A stretch of DNA of 64,000 bases from assembly GCF_014649855.1 (NCBI RefSeq), contig NZ_BMTV01000013.1, positions 1-64,000 of the forward strand. Direction: 5' to 3'. The notes under the pieces were generated by a model. That model did not search any database. It was not told where the DNA came from and was given only the letters and a program-made list of their open reading frames with translations. The number at the start of each line of letters is the position of its first letter. Position 1 is the first letter of the stretch. Source of the stretch: Streptomyces roseolus. GTDB lineage: Bacteria > Actinomycetota > Actinomycetes > Streptomycetales > Streptomycetaceae. The translations under genes and the position numbers were made by a program. Shown in pieces: positions 50,355 to 60,270 of the stretch.

Positions 50355-52284
50355 GTGACCAGCCAGGTCAGTAGCGAGGCCGGTGAAGCCTTGCTCGGGG
50401 AGCAGCGCAGCGCCCCCGTGGAGGGCCGTGACGGCGCCGAGAAGGAAGTCCGCCGACTCGACCGGGTGATCATCCGGTTCGCGGGTGACTCCGGTGACGG
50501 CATGCAGCTCACGGGTGACCGGTTCACCTCGGAGACGGCGTCCTTCGGGAACGACCTCTCCACCCTGCCGAACTTCCCGGCCGAGATCCGGGCGCCCGCC
50601 GGCACCCTGCCGGGCGTCTCGTCCTTCCAGCTGCACTTCGCCGACCACGACATCCTGACCCCCGGCGACGCGCCGAACGTGCTGGTCGCGATGAACCCCG
50701 CCGCGCTGAAGGCGAACATCGCCGACGTGCCGCGCGGCGGCGAGGTCATCGTGAACACGGACGAGTTCGCGAAGCGGGCCATGGCCAAGGTCGGGTACGC
50801 GCAGAGCCCCCTGGAGGACGGCTCGCTCGACGGCTACCGGGTCCACCCCGTGCCGCTGACGACGCTGACCATCGAGGCGCTCAAGGAGTTCGGGCTGTCC
50901 CGGAAAGAGGCCGAGCGGAGCAAGAACATGTTCGCGCTCGGACTGCTCTCCTGGATGTACCACCGGCCGACCGAGGGCACGGAGAACTTCCTCCGGCAGA
51001 AGTTCGCGAAGAAGCCGCAGATCGCCGAGGCGAACGTGGCCGCCTTCCGGGCCGGCTGGAACTTCGGCGAGACCACCGAGGACTTCGCCGTCTCCTACGA
51101 GGTCGCCCCCGCGACCCGCGCGTTCCCCACCGGCACCTACCGGAACATCTCCGGGAACCTCGCCCTGTCCTACGGCCTGATCGCCGCGAGCCGCCAGGCG
51201 GAGCTGCCGCTCTACCTGGGCTCCTACCCGATCACCCCGGCCTCCGACATCCTGCACGAGCTGTCGAAGCACAAGAACTTCGGCGTGCGGACCTTCCAGG
51301 CCGAGGACGAGATCGCCGGCATCGGCGCCGCCCTCGGCGCCGCCTTCGGCGGCTCGCTCGCCGTCACCACCACCTCCGGCCCGGGCGTGGCCCTGAAGTC
51401 CGAGACGATCGGCCTCGCGGTCTCCCTGGAGCTGCCGCTCCTCATCGTCGACATCCAGCGCGGCGGCCCGTCCACCGGCCTCCCCACCAAGACCGAGCAG
51501 GCCGACCTGCTCCAGGCCATGTACGGGCGCAACGGCGAGGCGCCGGTGCCGGTCGTGGCCCCGAGGACCCCGGCCGACTGCTTCGACGCCGCCCTGGAGG
51601 CGGCCCGGATCGCTCTCGCGTACCGCACCCCGGTCCTCCTGCTCTCCGACGGCTACCTCGCCAACGGCTCCGAGCCCTGGCGGATCCCCGACGTCGACGC
51701 GCTGCCCGACCTGCGCACGGCCTTCGCCACCGGCCCGAACCACACCCAGGCCGACGGCACCGAGGTCTTCTGGCCGTACAAGCGCGACCCGGAGACCCTG
51801 GCCCGCCCCTGGGCCGTCCCCGGCACCCCCGGCCTCGAACACCGCATCGGCGGCATCGAGAAGCAGGACGGCACCGGCAACATCTCGTACGACCCCGCCA
51901 ACCACGACTTCATGGTCCGCACCCGCCAGGCCAAGGTCGACGGCGTCGACGTCCCCGACATCGAGGCCGACGACCCGGACGGCGCCCGGACCCTGGTCCT
52001 CGGCTGGGGCTCGACGTACGGCCCGATCACCGCCGCCGTACGCCGCATCCGCCGCGAGGGCGGCCACATCGCGCAGGCCCACCTGCGCCACCTCAACCCC
52101 TTCCCGAAGAACCTCGGCGAGGTCCTGAAGCGGTACGACAAGGTCGTGATCCCCGAGATGAACCTCGGGCAGCTCGCCACCCTGATCCGCGCGAAGTACC
52201 TCGTCGACGCCCGCAGCCACAACCAGGTCAACGGCATGCCGTTCAAGGCCGAGCAGCTCGCCGCCGCGCTCAAGGAGGCCATCG

Positions 52285-52292
<8 letters not shown>
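50355..52292 (+). CDS. korA: 2-oxoacid:ferredoxin oxidoreductase alpha subunit (gamma-alpha fusion)
   Basis: A 645-residue subunit, probably of 2-oxoglutarate:ferredoxin oxidoreductase, which makes succinyl-CoA and reduced ferredoxin. Residues about 35-225 are the gamma domain (IIRFAGDSGDGMQLTGDRF ... AMNPAALKANI); residues about 250-640 are the alpha/PYR part with SYPITPASDILHELSKHKNF, the catalytic-type Glu in QAEDEIAGIGAALGAAFGG, and RGGPSTGLPTKTEQADL. GTG start after GGGAGGTCC. Its end overlaps korB by eight bases. Substrate choice (2-oxoglutarate rather than pyruvate) is inferred from Streptomyces/mycobacterial KorAB resemblance. Confidence 0.94.
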
Positions 52293-53337
<1,045 letters not shown>

Positions 53338-53355
53338 CGGCCGGTCACGGATCTC

Positions 53356-53393
53356 CCGAGGGGCGCGGCCGGGTCACCGGCCGCGCCCCTCGG
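53356..53393 (+). terminator. korAB terminator
   Basis: A 16-17-bp GC-rich stem (arms CGAGGGGCGCGGCCGG / CCGGCCGCGCCCCTCG) with a 4-base loop, 19 bases after the korB stop. Confidence 0.88.
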
Positions 53394-53514
53394 CCCGTCG
53401 GGGGCCTCGACGGGTTCCCGCCCCTCCTCGCCGGCCTCCCGGAAGCGGCCGGGGCGGCGGGGGACGTCCTTCTCGATCACCTCGGCCGCGTACCGCCCGA
53501 CGGGCGCGGCGGCG

Positions 53515-53910
53515 TCATCGGCCGCGGGCCTCGTCGTAGCGGGCGCGGGCGGCCTCGACGTCGGGGACGAGGGACTCGGTCCAGAGGGCGAGGGCCGTGA
53601 TCCGTCCGGCGGCGTCCTCGCCGAGGGGGGTGAGGGTGTAGTCGACGCGGGGCGGGATGACGGGCTTGGCGTCGCGGTGGACGAAGCCGTCCCGCTCCAG
53701 GGTCTGGAGGGTCTGCGTGAGCATCTTCTCGCTGACGCCGCCGATCCTGCGCCGCAGTTCGCTGAAGCGGTACGAGCGCTCCAGGAGCGCCATCAGGACG
53801 AGGACGCCCCAGCGGCTGGTGACGTGCTCCAGGACGAGCCGGGACGGGCACATGGCGCCGTCCACGTCCGCCAGCAGGGGCTTGACCGCGACCTCGGTGC
53901 TCACCTTCAT
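53515..53910 (-). CDS. HxlR/MarR-like winged-helix regulator
   Basis: A 131-residue HxlR-family regulator. It has CPSRLVLEHVTSRWGVLVLMAL with the family's conserved N-terminal Cys21, then RFSELRRRIGGVSEKMLTQTLQTLERDGFV (wing-helix) and YTLTPLGED. In related regulators this Cys senses electrophiles or oxidants. It is divergent from a quinone-reductase-like gene with a 99-base intergenic region, a known arrangement for redox control. The 177 bases between the korB stop and this gene hold only the terminator and no gene. Confidence 0.93.
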   Translation of the reverse strand: MKVSTEVAVKPLLADVDGAMCPSRLVLEHVTSRWGVLVLMALLERSYRFSELRRRIGGVSEKMLTQTLQTLERDGFVHRDAKPVIPPRVDYTLTPLGEDAAGRITALALWTESLVPDVEAARARYDEARGR

Positions 53911-53913
53911 GCC

Positions 53914-53938
53914 AGTACCTTACTTCAAAGTGGGTACT
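53914..53938. promoter_or_regulatory. Candidate HxlR operator
   Basis: Arms AGTACC (53914-53919) and GGTACT (53933-53938) around TTACTTCAAAGTG, right before the HxlR start and 72 bases before the divergent gene. The symmetry is imperfect inside the arms. Confidence 0.5.
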
Positions 53939-54009
53939 TTCGATTGGTTAGTGCCAGACGTACGGTGAGTGTGTTCGTCCCTCCCGCATCCCTCCCCGAA
54001 GGAATTCCC

Positions 54010-54897
54010 ATGCGCATCGTCGTCACCGGAGCCACCGGACAGCTCGGCCGTCTCGTCGTCGACGCCCTCCTCGCCGACCCGGCCGTCCCCGCCGGGGCCG
54101 TCGCCGCCGTCGTGCGGAACAAGGAGAAGGCCGCCGACCTCGCGGACCGCGGCGTCGAGCTGCGGATCGCGGACTACAGCCGGCCGGAGACGCTGGCCGG
54201 CGCCTTCGAGGCGGGCGACCGGGTGCTGCTGATCTCCGGCAGCGAGGTCGGGCAGCGGGTGCCGCAGCACGCCGCCGTGATCGACGCGGCCAAGGCGGCG
54301 GGCGTGGCCCAGCTCGCGTACACCGGCGTCCTGGGCGGGCCCGGGGCCGACTTCGACCTGGCGGCGGAGCACAAGGCGACGGAGGAGCTGATCCTGGCCT
54401 CCGGCCTGCCGTACACGTTCCTGCGGAACGGCTGGTACAGCGAGAACTACACCGACAACCTCGCCCCCGTCCTCGCCCACGGCGCCGTCGTCGGCAACGC
54501 CGGCGAGGGCCGGATCGCCTCCGCCACCCGCGCCGACTACGCGGCCGCCGCGGCGGCGGTGCTGACCGGCCCCGACGAGGAGCACGGGCGGCACCTGAAC
54601 CGCGCGTACGAGCTGAGCGGCGACGAGGCCTGGTCGCTCGCCGAGTACGCGGCGGAGATCGCCGCCCGCAGCGGGCGGCCGATCGCGTACACGGACGTGC
54701 CGGCGGAAACCCACCTGGAGATCCTGACCGGCGCCGGGGTCCCGGAGCCCTTCGCGGCGATCCTCGTCGACGTGGACGAGGCGATCGGGCGGGGCGCGCT
54801 GGCCGTCCGGACCGGCGACCTGGCGCGGCTGATCAGCCGCCCGACCACCCCGATCGGCACGACGGTCGCCGAGGCGCTCAAGGTCATGACCGTATAG
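54010..54897 (+). CDS. NAD(P)H:quinone oxidoreductase-like protein, NmrA family
   Basis: A 295-residue Rossmann-fold protein like QorB/YtfG quinone reductases. It has VTGATGQLGRLVVDALL, VVRNKEKAADLADRG, LLISGSEVGQR, and FLRNGWYSENYTDNL. Related enzymes reduce quinones with NADPH and guard against electrophile stress. The ATG follows CCCCGAAGGAATTCCC. Its promoter region is shared with the HxlR regulator, its probable controller. Confidence 0.9.
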   Translation: MRIVVTGATGQLGRLVVDALLADPAVPAGAVAAVVRNKEKAADLADRGVELRIADYSRPETLAGAFEAGDRVLLISGSEVGQRVPQHAAVIDAAKAAGVAQLAYTGVLGGPGADFDLAAEHKATEELILASGLPYTFLRNGWYSENYTDNLAPVLAHGAVVGNAGEGRIASATRADYAAAAAAVLTGPDEEHGRHLNRAYELSGDEAWSLAEYAAEIAARSGRPIAYTDVPAETHLEILTGAGVPEPFAAILVDVDEAIGRGALAVRTGDLARLISRPTTPIGTTVAEALKVMTV

Positions 54898-54972
54898 CGG
54901 TACACACATGACAGCGTGCCCCGTGCGGCGCTACCGTCGTCGGAACAGCGCGGCGCAGGGCGGGAGGCATCC

Positions 54973-56064
54973 ATGGGCTGGGGAAGAAGCACGGTCACCG
55001 GGACCGGCGGGACCGGTGCGACGGCCGACGGGACGGCCGAGGGGGCCGGTGGCGGGGCGGCGGAGACGGTCGCCGCGGGCGCCGCGGGCGGCGAGAACCG
55101 CGCCGGTCTCGCGTACGGCGTCGCCGCGTACGCGATCTGGGGCCTGGTCCCCCTCTACTGGCCCCTGCTCAAGCCCGCGAGCGCGGGCGAGATCCTGGCC
55201 CACCGGATGGTGTGGTCCTTCGCCTTCGTCGGCCTCGCCCTGCTGGCGCTGCGCCGCTGGGGCTGGATGAAGGAGCTGCTCGCCGACCCGCGCAAGCTCG
55301 GCCTGCTGACGATCGCCGCGACCGTCATCACGGTGAACTGGGGCCTGTACATCTGGTCGGTCAACAACGGCCACGTCGTCGAGGCCTCGCTCGGCTACTT
55401 CATCAACCCGCTCGTGACGATCGCGCTCGGCGTCCTCGTCCTGAAGGAACGCCTCCGCCCCGCCCAGTGGGCGGCCGTCGGCATCGGCTTCGCCGCCGTG
55501 CTCGTCCTGGCGGCCGGCTACGGCCGCCCGCCGTGGATCTCCCTCGTCCTCGCCGTCTCCTTCGCCGTCTACGGCCTGGTGAAGAAGCAGGTGAACATCG
55601 GCGGCCTGGAGTCCCTGGCGGCCGAGACCGCCGTCCTCTTCCTGCCGGCCCTCGGCTACCTGGTCCTCCTCGGCTCGCGCTCCGAGCTGGCCTTCGGCAC
55701 GGAGGGCGCCGGGCACATGGCGCTCCTCGCGTCGACCGGCGTCGTCACCGCGATCCCGCTGGTCTGCTTCGGCGCGGCGGCGATCCGGCTCCCGCTCTCC
55801 ACGCTGGGCCTGCTGCAGTACCTGGCCCCGACCTTCCAGTTCCTCCTCGGCGTCGCGTACTTCCACGAGGCCATGCCGGCCGAGCGCTGGGCGGGCTTCT
55901 CGCTGGTCTGGCTGGCCCTGACGCTCCTCACCTGGGACGCCCTCCGCACCGCCCGCCGCAGCCGCGCGGCCGTCACCCGCGCCGCGGCGTCGGCGGCGGA
56001 GCGGCTGGCGGAGGAGGCGGCGACGGCGACGGCCCCGGTCACGGCCCGGGAGCCCCGCGGCTGA
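54973..56064 (+). CDS. rarD: RarD-type EamA-family transporter
   Basis: A 363-residue membrane protein of the RarD branch of the drug/metabolite transporter superfamily. After a 45-residue Gly/Ala/Thr-rich N-terminus come about ten helices with VAAYAIWGLVPLYWPLLKPA, ITVNWGLYIWSVNNGHVVEASLGYFINPL and LGLLQYLAPTFQFLLGVAYFHE, which are diagnostic for RarD. The physiological substrate is unknown. The ATG follows GGGAGGCATCC. A terminator follows at 56098-56129. Confidence 0.92.
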   Translation: MGWGRSTVTGTGGTGATADGTAEGAGGGAAETVAAGAAGGENRAGLAYGVAAYAIWGLVPLYWPLLKPASAGEILAHRMVWSFAFVGLALLALRRWGWMKELLADPRKLGLLTIAATVITVNWGLYIWSVNNGHVVEASLGYFINPLVTIALGVLVLKERLRPAQWAAVGIGFAAVLVLAAGYGRPPWISLVLAVSFAVYGLVKKQVNIGGLESLAAETAVLFLPALGYLVLLGSRSELAFGTEGAGHMALLASTGVVTAIPLVCFGAAAIRLPLSTLGLLQYLAPTFQFLLGVAYFHEAMPAERWAGFSLVWLALTLLTWDALRTARRSRAAVTRAAASAAERLAEEAATATAPVTAREPRG

Positions 56065-56097
56065 CCCGTCGTACGCTCCCGCTTCCGCTTCCGGCCG

Positions 56098-56129
56098 AAG
56101 GCCCCGCCCGACGACTCGGGCGGGGCCTT
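56098..56129 (+). terminator. rarD terminator
   Basis: A 14-bp stem (AAGGCCCCGCCCGA / TCGGGCGGGGCCTT) with loop CGAC, followed by TCCCG, 34 bases after the stop. Confidence 0.85.
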
Positions 56130-56282
56130 TCCCGTACGGGCCCGGCCGGGGCTCGGACCAGCACCTCCCGCGCGGACCCGGCCGGCTCGCGGCGGCGGGC
56201 ACGGAGGGCGGCGAGGGTGGCGAGGGCGACGAGCGCGCCCGGACGACGGCCTGGTGTCGGTGGCGCGCGGTATACGTGGAGG

Positions 56283-56759
56283 ATGGAACCGACGGAACCG
56301 CTGCACTGGAAAGTCGTGATCGACGCGCGTGACCCGCACGCGCAGGCCGCCTTCTGGGCCGCCGCCCTCGGCTACGTCGAGGAGGACCACAGCGCCCTCG
56401 TGGCAAAGCTGCTCGCCATCGGGGCCGTACCGCCCGAGGCGACCCTGACCGTGCGCCCCGGCACGCCGGAGCAGCGCCTCGGGTGGCACGACCTCGCCGC
56501 CGTACGGCACCCGGACGACCCGCTGTCGGAGGAGAACGGCGCCGGTCTCGGCCGCCGGATCCTCTTCCAGCGGGTCCCCGAGGAGAAGACCGTGAAGAAC
56601 CGCCTCCACCTCGACGTGCACGCCGGCCCCGACGCGCGCGACGCCCAGGTGGAGCGCCTGGTGAAGCTCGGCGCCGCCGTGCGGCGGCGGGTGGCGGAGC
56701 AGGGCGGCTCGTGGGTGGTGATGACCGACCCCGAGGGCAACGAGTTCTGCGTGCAGTAG
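56283..56759 (+). CDS. VOC-family protein (first of three)
   Basis: A 158-residue vicinal-oxygen-chelate fold protein: WKVVIDARDPHAQAAFWAAALGY opens the first module, and RLHLDVHAGP plus VVMTDPEGNEFCVQ close the second, the usual ends of glyoxalase-like proteins. The metal His/Glu residues (HLDV, NEFC) are present, but the substrate is unknown. ATG at 56283 follows GGTATACGTGGAGG. Monocistronic. Confidence 0.88.
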   Translation: MEPTEPLHWKVVIDARDPHAQAAFWAAALGYVEEDHSALVAKLLAIGAVPPEATLTVRPGTPEQRLGWHDLAAVRHPDDPLSEENGAGLGRRILFQRVPEEKTVKNRLHLDVHAGPDARDAQVERLVKLGAAVRRRVAEQGGSWVVMTDPEGNEFCVQ

Positions 56760-56784
56760 CAGCGGGGGCAGCGGCGACAGAGCG

Positions 56785-57270
56785 CTAGTCGCGTCGCACC
56801 TCGAAGTGGAAGCAGCCGTACTCCACCGCCCGCACGTGCACCAGCGCGACCGCCGGATCCGCGAAGGCTTGGTCGAACGCCTCTTCCAGGCCGGGAAGTT
56901 CGACGAGCCGCCCGCCGCGGATCCGGCCGTCCGCCCCGTACCGCCGCACCGTCCGCAGCGCGCCCGCCCGCTCGAAGGGGTACGCCTCCCCGTTCGCGTC
57001 GAAGCCCTCGCACTCCTTCGCGTGGACGAACACCGGTCCCACCTCGTCGTACGCCCCCGGCGCCGCCCCGGTGGCGGCCGCCCACCGCCGCAGCGGGGCG
57101 TACGCGACGAGGGCGACCCGCTCGCCGGGGCGGGCGCGGCGCAGGCAGCAGCGCAGCGGTTCGCCGCCCTCCTCCGCCGTGTACGGGACGCAGGGGCGCC
57201 CGGCGTCGTCGACGGACCGGAGCTCGGCGAGGACGGCGGGCTCGACGGCCCGCGGTGTGTAGTGGTTCAT
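56785..57270 (-). CDS. DUF1203 family protein
   Basis: A 161-residue soluble protein of the uncharacterised DUF1203 group. It has a tandem-Cys block PLRCCLRRARPGERVALVAYAPL, VGPVFVHAKECEGF and CFHFEVRRD. Start is ATG (MNHYTPRAVEPAVL). No catalytic motif is recognised. It is read in the same direction as the next VOC gene upstream (57321), 50 bases away, and may be cotranscribed. Confidence 0.88.
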   Translation of the reverse strand: MNHYTPRAVEPAVLAELRSVDDAGRPCVPYTAEEGGEPLRCCLRRARPGERVALVAYAPLRRWAAATGAAPGAYDEVGPVFVHAKECEGFDANGEAYPFERAGALRTVRRYGADGRIRGGRLVELPGLEEAFDQAFADPAVALVHVRAVEYGCFHFEVRRD

Positions 57271-57320
57271 GTGCCCAGCCTCACTCCGCCGTCCCCGTGC
57301 CGCTGGCGGCATTCGGACCC

Positions 57321-57704
57321 CTAGGCCGGGTCGATGCGCCGGTGCAGGAGGCAGAAGACGTTGCCCTCCGGGTCCTCCAGGACGTGCCAGTTCTCCTCGC
57401 CCGTCTGCCCGACGTCCGCCGGCTTCGCGCCGAGGGCGAGCAGCCGTTCCAGTTCGGCGTCCTGGTCGCGGTCGGTCGGGTTGACGTCGATGTGGAGGCG
57501 GAGCTTCTCGGCGCGGGGTGCGCTGTTCGGGCTGAGGACGAGGGTCGGCTGCGGTCCGCCGAAGCCGACGCCGGGCGGCCCGATCTCGATGCTTCCGTCG
57601 TCCTCCCGGCCGATCTCGACGTACCCGAGGACCTCGCTCCAGAACGCGGCGAGCCGTTCGGGGTCGGCGCATTCGAGGATCAACTCACTGATGCGGCATG
57701 CCAT
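57321..57704 (-). CDS. VOC-family protein (second of three)
   Basis: A 127-residue glyoxalase-fold protein: LILECADPERLAAFWSEVLGY, KLRLHIDVNPTDRDQDAELERLLALGA, and VLEDPEGNVFCLLHR. The HIDV and NVFC metal positions are kept. It belongs to the group annotated as glyoxalase-like or bleomycin-resistance-like with unknown ligands. It ends 50 bases before the DUF1203 start on the same strand. Confidence 0.9.
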   Translation of the reverse strand: MACRISELILECADPERLAAFWSEVLGYVEIGREDDGSIEIGPPGVGFGGPQPTLVLSPNSAPRAEKLRLHIDVNPTDRDQDAELERLLALGAKPADVGQTGEENWHVLEDPEGNVFCLLHRRIDPA

Positions 57705-57792
57705 GCGCTCCAGCGTACGGTCCGCCCCCGCTCCCGGCGACGGCGACGCGAAGGCGTCCCGGCACGACGACGGCGGCGGCGACGGCCTGCCG

Positions 57793-58896
57793 CTAAAGAC
57801 GCCGTACCACCGCCGCCTCCGCCCGTTCCACCGACGCGCGGCCGTGGGCGTGGACGAGCGCGAGGTGGAAGAGGGCGGGCGCGAGCGGGGCCCAGCGGTG
57901 GCGCCGCTCCGGCGCGAGGAGGTGGCGGACCACGTCGGCCGTGCGGAACGGCACGTACTCCATGGCGGTGTGCTCCCAGCGGTCCGCGACGCCCCGGCTC
58001 GTGCGGGCCCGCAGCTCCTCGCCCGTCAGGCCGGTCAGCCGTGCGGTGAAGTGGGCGCTCCACATCCGGCTCTCGACGTCGAGCACGAACGCGAGCAGCG
58101 CGAGCGTGTACTCGCGCGGATCCAGGGCGAGTTCCTCGCGCATGCCGCGCCGGGCGACCGCGTGCAGGTCGGGCGCGTGACGGCCGGAGGAGTCGATGTT
58201 CCGGGCGAGGCCCTCGTTCACGGAGGAGTTCCACAGGCCGGGCGCGGTCCTGACCCGGTCCCCGCGCCGGCTGACCACCAGCAGGTCGTCGGCGGTGACG
58301 ACGGCGACGTTCACGCCGAAGCTGCACTGGAGGAAGGCGGGCGCGGTCAGCGGCGCGTCGGGGTCCAGCCAGCGTCCGCGCGGGGTCGAGCCGTCGGGCA
58401 GCCGCCGGTCGAGCTGCTGGGCGGCGAGGAAGGTGTAGTAGTCGGTGGGCCGCAGCCGCAGGTGCACCTCGGGGGCCTCGTCGAGGGGCGTACGGGTCAC
58501 CTCGACGGACTCGACCGCGTACCGCTCCCCGTTCCAGACCGGCCGCCGCTCGCCGGCCGCGGCGGCCCGCGTCTCCTCGGCCTCGATCTCGGCCCGCCAG
58601 GGCGCCAGTTCGGCGGGCAGCTCGACCGCGCCGTCGAGCACCTGCACGTGGACGGACCCAGGCGCGATCGGACGCTCCCCGTCGCCTTCGACGATCAGCG
58701 CGGAGGTGTGTAGCGGCCCGATCGAGAACGTGCTCCAGGCGCCGCCGTGTTCGGGCCGGTACGTCAGGCTCCGCACCTTCCCCGCGGCGCGGCGCCGCGC
58801 CTTGAACCAGAGGTTCTGGGCCGACTGCTGGAACAGGGTGGCGAAGACGACGCCGAGGACGGCGCCGAGGATTCCGTTGCCGAGGTCTATGTCCAC
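57793..58896 (-). CDS. Membrane-anchored protein with Nudix-like domain
   Basis: A 367-residue protein. It starts MDIDLGNGILGAVLGVVFATLFQQ, one N-terminal membrane helix, then a large cytoplasmic part. Residues about 205-310 resemble a Nudix hydrolase: VAVVTADDLLVVSRRG, then AVARRGMREELALDP, which matches the REL/EE half of the Nudix box while the upstream Gly and Glu are not clear. GTG start at 58896 with no strong ribosome site. Function unknown. A nucleotide or sugar-nucleotide pyrophosphatase role would be a guess. Divergent from the next gene. Confidence 0.68.
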   Translation of the reverse strand: MDIDLGNGILGAVLGVVFATLFQQSAQNLWFKARRRAAGKVRSLTYRPEHGGAWSTFSIGPLHTSALIVEGDGERPIAPGSVHVQVLDGAVELPAELAPWRAEIEAEETRAAAAGERRPVWNGERYAVESVEVTRTPLDEAPEVHLRLRPTDYYTFLAAQQLDRRLPDGSTPRGRWLDPDAPLTAPAFLQCSFGVNVAVVTADDLLVVSRRGDRVRTAPGLWNSSVNEGLARNIDSSGRHAPDLHAVARRGMREELALDPREYTLALLAFVLDVESRMWSAHFTARLTGLTGEELRARTSRGVADRWEHTAMEYVPFRTADVVRHLLAPERRHRWAPLAPALFHLALVHAHGRASVERAEAAVVRRL

Positions 58897-58990
58897 GCGC
58901 AGCAGCCTAGGTTGTCGCACCCGGGCCCTACGCTCCCCACCGGAAGGAAGATCCTCAGAGGAATACCCACAGGGGGAAGGGGCGGAGGGC

Positions 58991-59413
58991 ATGGGTGGCA
59001 ACGGATGGTGGCAGACGGGCCCGTACGACGCCGACCTGGCGGTCGCGTTCCGGCGGGCGCAGGACGAGGAGCTGGCGAAGGACGACCACGGCTTCACGGG
59101 CCGCACGATCGCGGAGCTGTGGGAGAGCCAGGACTGGGTGGAGTACGTCCTGACCGGCGGCACCTGCTCGGTCCTGGACCAGGTCCACACGGTCGCCGCC
59201 GACTTCACGGAATGGGGGCCGTACATGCGGCCGTTGACGCCGGACGAGATCCGCGCCTGGTGCCCGGACGGCCGCCCCACCCGCGAGCGGTGGGAGGCCG
59301 CCCTGGCCGCCGACCACGAGCTCTACCCCGACCGCGCCCAGGGCAACTGCACGGTCCTGTACGAGGACGGGGAGCCGTCGGAGATCGGCTACTGGGGCGT
59401 GACGGCGGACTGA
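58991..59413 (+). CDS. Hypothetical protein, conserved type
   Basis: A 140-residue acidic, Trp-rich soluble protein (MGGNGWWQTGPYDADLAVAF, WESQDWVEYVLTGGTCS, EPSEIGYWGVTAD). No domain is recognised, and there are no membrane segments or signal. ATG follows a long purine run GAAGGGGCGGAGGGC, a strong ribosome site, and codon use is like its neighbours. It converges with the alpha/beta hydrolase gene, six bases apart. Confidence 0.8.
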   Translation: MGGNGWWQTGPYDADLAVAFRRAQDEELAKDDHGFTGRTIAELWESQDWVEYVLTGGTCSVLDQVHTVAADFTEWGPYMRPLTPDEIRAWCPDGRPTRERWEAALAADHELYPDRAQGNCTVLYEDGEPSEIGYWGVTAD

Positions 59414-59419
59414 GCGCCG

Positions 59420-60118
59420 TCAGGCCCCCGCGAGCAGGTGGCGACCGGACTCCGCGAGCACCGCGGCCAGTTCGCGTGGGCGGGTGGCCATCGGCCAGTG
59501 CCCCGAGTCGAGGTCGAGGCAGGTGAGGCGGCGGGCGCGGGCGAGTTCGGGGCTCTCGCCCGCGGCGATCCACTCCCGCGCCTGGGCGGGGGTGAACTCG
59601 GGGCAGACGAGGGCGACGGGCACGTCGAAGCGGCGCTCGTCGGTGAGGCGCACGACCCCCCTGGCGACCGCCTCGGGCACGGGTACGGCGGTGGACGCGA
59701 TCCGCTCCCGGGCCCGCTCGTCCAGGTCGGCCGCGTCCGGGCCTTCGAAGGGGCCCCAGCCGGGGAAGGGCACGACGCCGTCCACGACCGGGAAGAAGTC
59801 GGCGTACGCCCGCCCGTCGGGGGCCGGGAAGCCGCCGACCAGCGCGACCCCGCCCACCTTCCCCGGCCGTGCGTCGGCGGCCAGCCAGGCCAGGGTCGCC
59901 GCCGCCGAGTGCCCCACGACCAGCGGTTTCCCCTCCGCCGCGTCGACCGCGGCGAGCACCGCGGCCCGCTGGTCCGCGAGGGTCGCGGACCCGTCGCCGT
60001 CCCCCTGCCCCGGGAGGGCGACCGGCACGGCCCGGTGGCCGAGGGCGGCGAGTTCGGGGACGACGTCGTCCCAGGCGGACGCGTCGAGCCACAGACCGGC
60101 GACGAGCAGTACGTCCAC
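59420..60118 (-). CDS. Alpha/beta-fold hydrolase
   Basis: A 232-residue hydrolase. The oxyanion region LVAGLWLDASAWDDVVPEL comes first, the nucleophile elbow is VVGHSAAATLAWL (Ser in GHSAA), and the C-terminal catalytic His lies in DLDSGHWPMATRP. It belongs to the broad alpha/beta hydrolase fold with unknown substrate (lipase, esterase or haloperoxidase-like). GTG start at 60118 with GGAAGGATCTCC immediately before. An imperfect purine repeat sits in its leader. Confidence 0.9.
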   Translation of the reverse strand: MDVLLVAGLWLDASAWDDVVPELAALGHRAVPVALPGQGDGDGSATLADQRAAVLAAVDAAEGKPLVVGHSAAATLAWLAADARPGKVGGVALVGGFPAPDGRAYADFFPVVDGVVPFPGWGPFEGPDAADLDERARERIASTAVPVPEAVARGVVRLTDERRFDVPVALVCPEFTPAQAREWIAAGESPELARARRLTCLDLDSGHWPMATRPRELAAVLAESGRHLLAGA

Positions 60119-60130
60119 GGAGATCCTTCC

Positions 60131-60206
60131 GAGCGCGAGTACGGGAGCGAGTACGAGAGCGGGAGCAAGTACGGGAGCGGGAGTACGAGAGCGGGAGCGG
60201 GAGCGC
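60131..60206 (-). repeat. Purine-rich imperfect tandem repeat
   Basis: About six units related to GAGCGGGAGTAC cover 60131-60206, directly upstream of the alpha/beta hydrolase ribosome site. Possible slippage-prone leader or promoter repeat; the gap 60119-60270 otherwise holds nothing recognisable. Confidence 0.7.
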
Positions 60207-60270
60207 GTGGTGTCGGTCCCGACCGCGGGCACGTTACGCGCCCCCTCCGACAACCGGCCGGCGCCGGGCG

